64,000 nt of DNA from Siphonodentalium dalli (lineage: Eukaryota > Mollusca > Scaphopoda > Gadilida > Siphonodentaliidae), in assembly GCA_032622095.1 (NCBI GenBank), contig CP136064.1:50228073-50292072 (forward strand), written 5' to 3'. Shown here piece by piece: positions 62,861 to 64,000 of this stretch. A program made the translations under genes and the position numbers. The number at the start of each line of letters is the position of its first letter. Within the stretch, counting starts at the first letter, position 1. The notes beneath the pieces are model-generated. The model made no database searches. It saw only the letters and a program-made list of their open reading frames with translations, and had not been told where the DNA came from.

Positions 62861-64000
62861 CTGTATGCAAGAAATGAGGTATAAGAATCAAAGAGAACAT
62901 GATAAAACAAAGTAAAGGTATAATACAAAATCTTCAACAAACATTTTACTCTAATTTATATTCCACCCATCTATGATAATATTGGTAAACAAAGTCAAGG
63001 AATCACAATCACAATACAACAACCGATTTCCATAGAATGGCACAAGACAATAAATTTCAAAAGTTTATCAATTGCATAACACTTATATCAACAACTTATG
63101 ATTCAGTAATGAGTACAGAACATAAATTTTGACTGAGTCGGGTTTTGGTTTAATTCATGCTATTACATGTATGTTTTATATTATGTGTTATGTTTGCAAT
63201 GCCCATTGAGGTGTTATTGCAATAAAATCTTGCATCTAATCATGTGCCACTTTGGCAAACTAAGCAGCTATTTAAAAAAAAATGTTTCCATTGACAATGC
63301 ATTAAGTTGAAAAATCCGGAGTAGATATTGAGACATCTAAGGCCACACAATTTTATTATCTGTTTCTCAGCTTTCTCTGACACTTTTTTTTAAAATGTGC
63401 AGGCAGGTTTTAATATTTATTTTTTACCTACAAAATTTATGCAGCTGGCAGGTTTTATTCCCACTTTTTAGGACAAAAATTTCCCAGCAGCCAGTTCATG
63501 ATTAAGTGTTAATACAATTCCAATGTATATCAGTCTGTTTTACAACCCAAGTACATAGCGTTTAAACAAACCAACAATAAAACTTTATTTTTTATCAGAA
63601 ATAACAAAAGGAAATATCAAATACAAGTTGAAATGTGTCCAGGTAGATGTGCAGCCAGTAGTGGACAGAGATTGTTGACATCACGTTGAGAAGCTGAGCG
63701 GCAGGATGATTTAAAATGATTATTTTCGGTGGGCTATGAAAAGCACCCAGCGGGCCATATTTTTATAAGGAGGCAGTTGTCTGAGAAACTGAACATTAAT
63801 GTAATTTGGCCAAAATAAGTTAAAATCTGCAGGTACTATTTACCTGTGTAGCAGTTCATGCTTTTGTTTGACATAGGGAGTAACTTTCTACTTTTAAGAA
63901 CACTAAAGTATCTTTTTTCACGCTATTGTATCGGGAGGTCTGGAAACCTGAATACATTTTTCATCCAAATTTGACAAGAACTATACATCAACCTTGGCAA
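62861..64000 (-). other. CLIP1 intron upstream of w1, nothing recognised
   Basis: AT-rich sequence without an exon that passes border and phase tests. A donor-like CACAG|GTAAAT at about 63842 (minus) has no convincing acceptor. Confidence 0.6.

Noticed and set aside
63842-63910. Further upstream CLIP1 exon
   Set aside because: A donor-like CACAG|GTAAAT exists on the minus strand, but no acceptor or open coiled-coil frame in matching phase was found.

Overview
This is an intron-rich, AT-rich animal genomic window. One host gene is recognisable. It lies on the minus strand and is the 3' half of a CLIP1 (CLIP-170, CAP-Gly domain-containing linker protein 1) orthologue. I reconstructed 17 coding exons between 62860 and 8055. 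All have GT..AG borders and mutually consistent phases. They sum to 1959 nt, which is 652 residues plus a stop. The product is a long coiled coil followed by two CCHC zinc knuckles and an acidic tail ending in Gln-Thr-Phe. The CAP-Gly half lies beyond base 64000. ACGG-type microsatellite tails on tandem-cored repeats (resembling the 'pearl' elements I know from bivalves) and tRNA-derived SINEs point to a marine invertebrate, most likely a bivalve mollusc. That placement is inference.

Nearly everything else is transposable-element DNA in the introns and in the 8 kb downstream of the gene. The largest element is a 2.7 kb Tigger/pogo element (32455-35173) with TA target duplications and a 366-codon DDE transposase ORF that lacks its N-terminal DNA-binding part. 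Smaller elements include: a 1.34 kb hAT-like element (14236-15575); a Harbinger-like element (59191-60239); a Helitron-like element (27270-27568); palindromic TA-targeting MITEs starting CAGTAATG; palindromic 254 bp hAT-like MITEs with 8 bp duplications (55623-55876 and 61125-61378); a TIR element at 51988-53122 carrying a protein-like fragment; two SINE-like insertions; and a minisatellite with a three-monomer higher-order repeat of about 483 bp (35905-37980).

The most distinctive feature is a group of TTAA-flanked, CCCTTT-ended (piggyBac-like) MITE families, named A to D here, plus an unrelated TA-flanked family E. Families A, B, D and E all carry the same internal module: a roughly 67 bp near-perfect hairpin and, in inverted orientation, a second copy of it, bounded by CCCTGTG..CACAGGG. 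Stems differ between families by paired, compensatory changes. TTAA insertion of family A is shown directly by three nested insertions whose empty sites can be read elsewhere in the window (4452, 31405, 44418).

Layout: 1-8054 is 3' flank full of MITEs; 8055-13765 holds the zinc-knuckle exons; 15594-32306 and 39268-62860 hold the coiled-coil exons separated by repeat-filled introns; 62861-64000 is intron with nothing recognised. No rRNA, no intact tRNA gene and no CRISPR array was seen.
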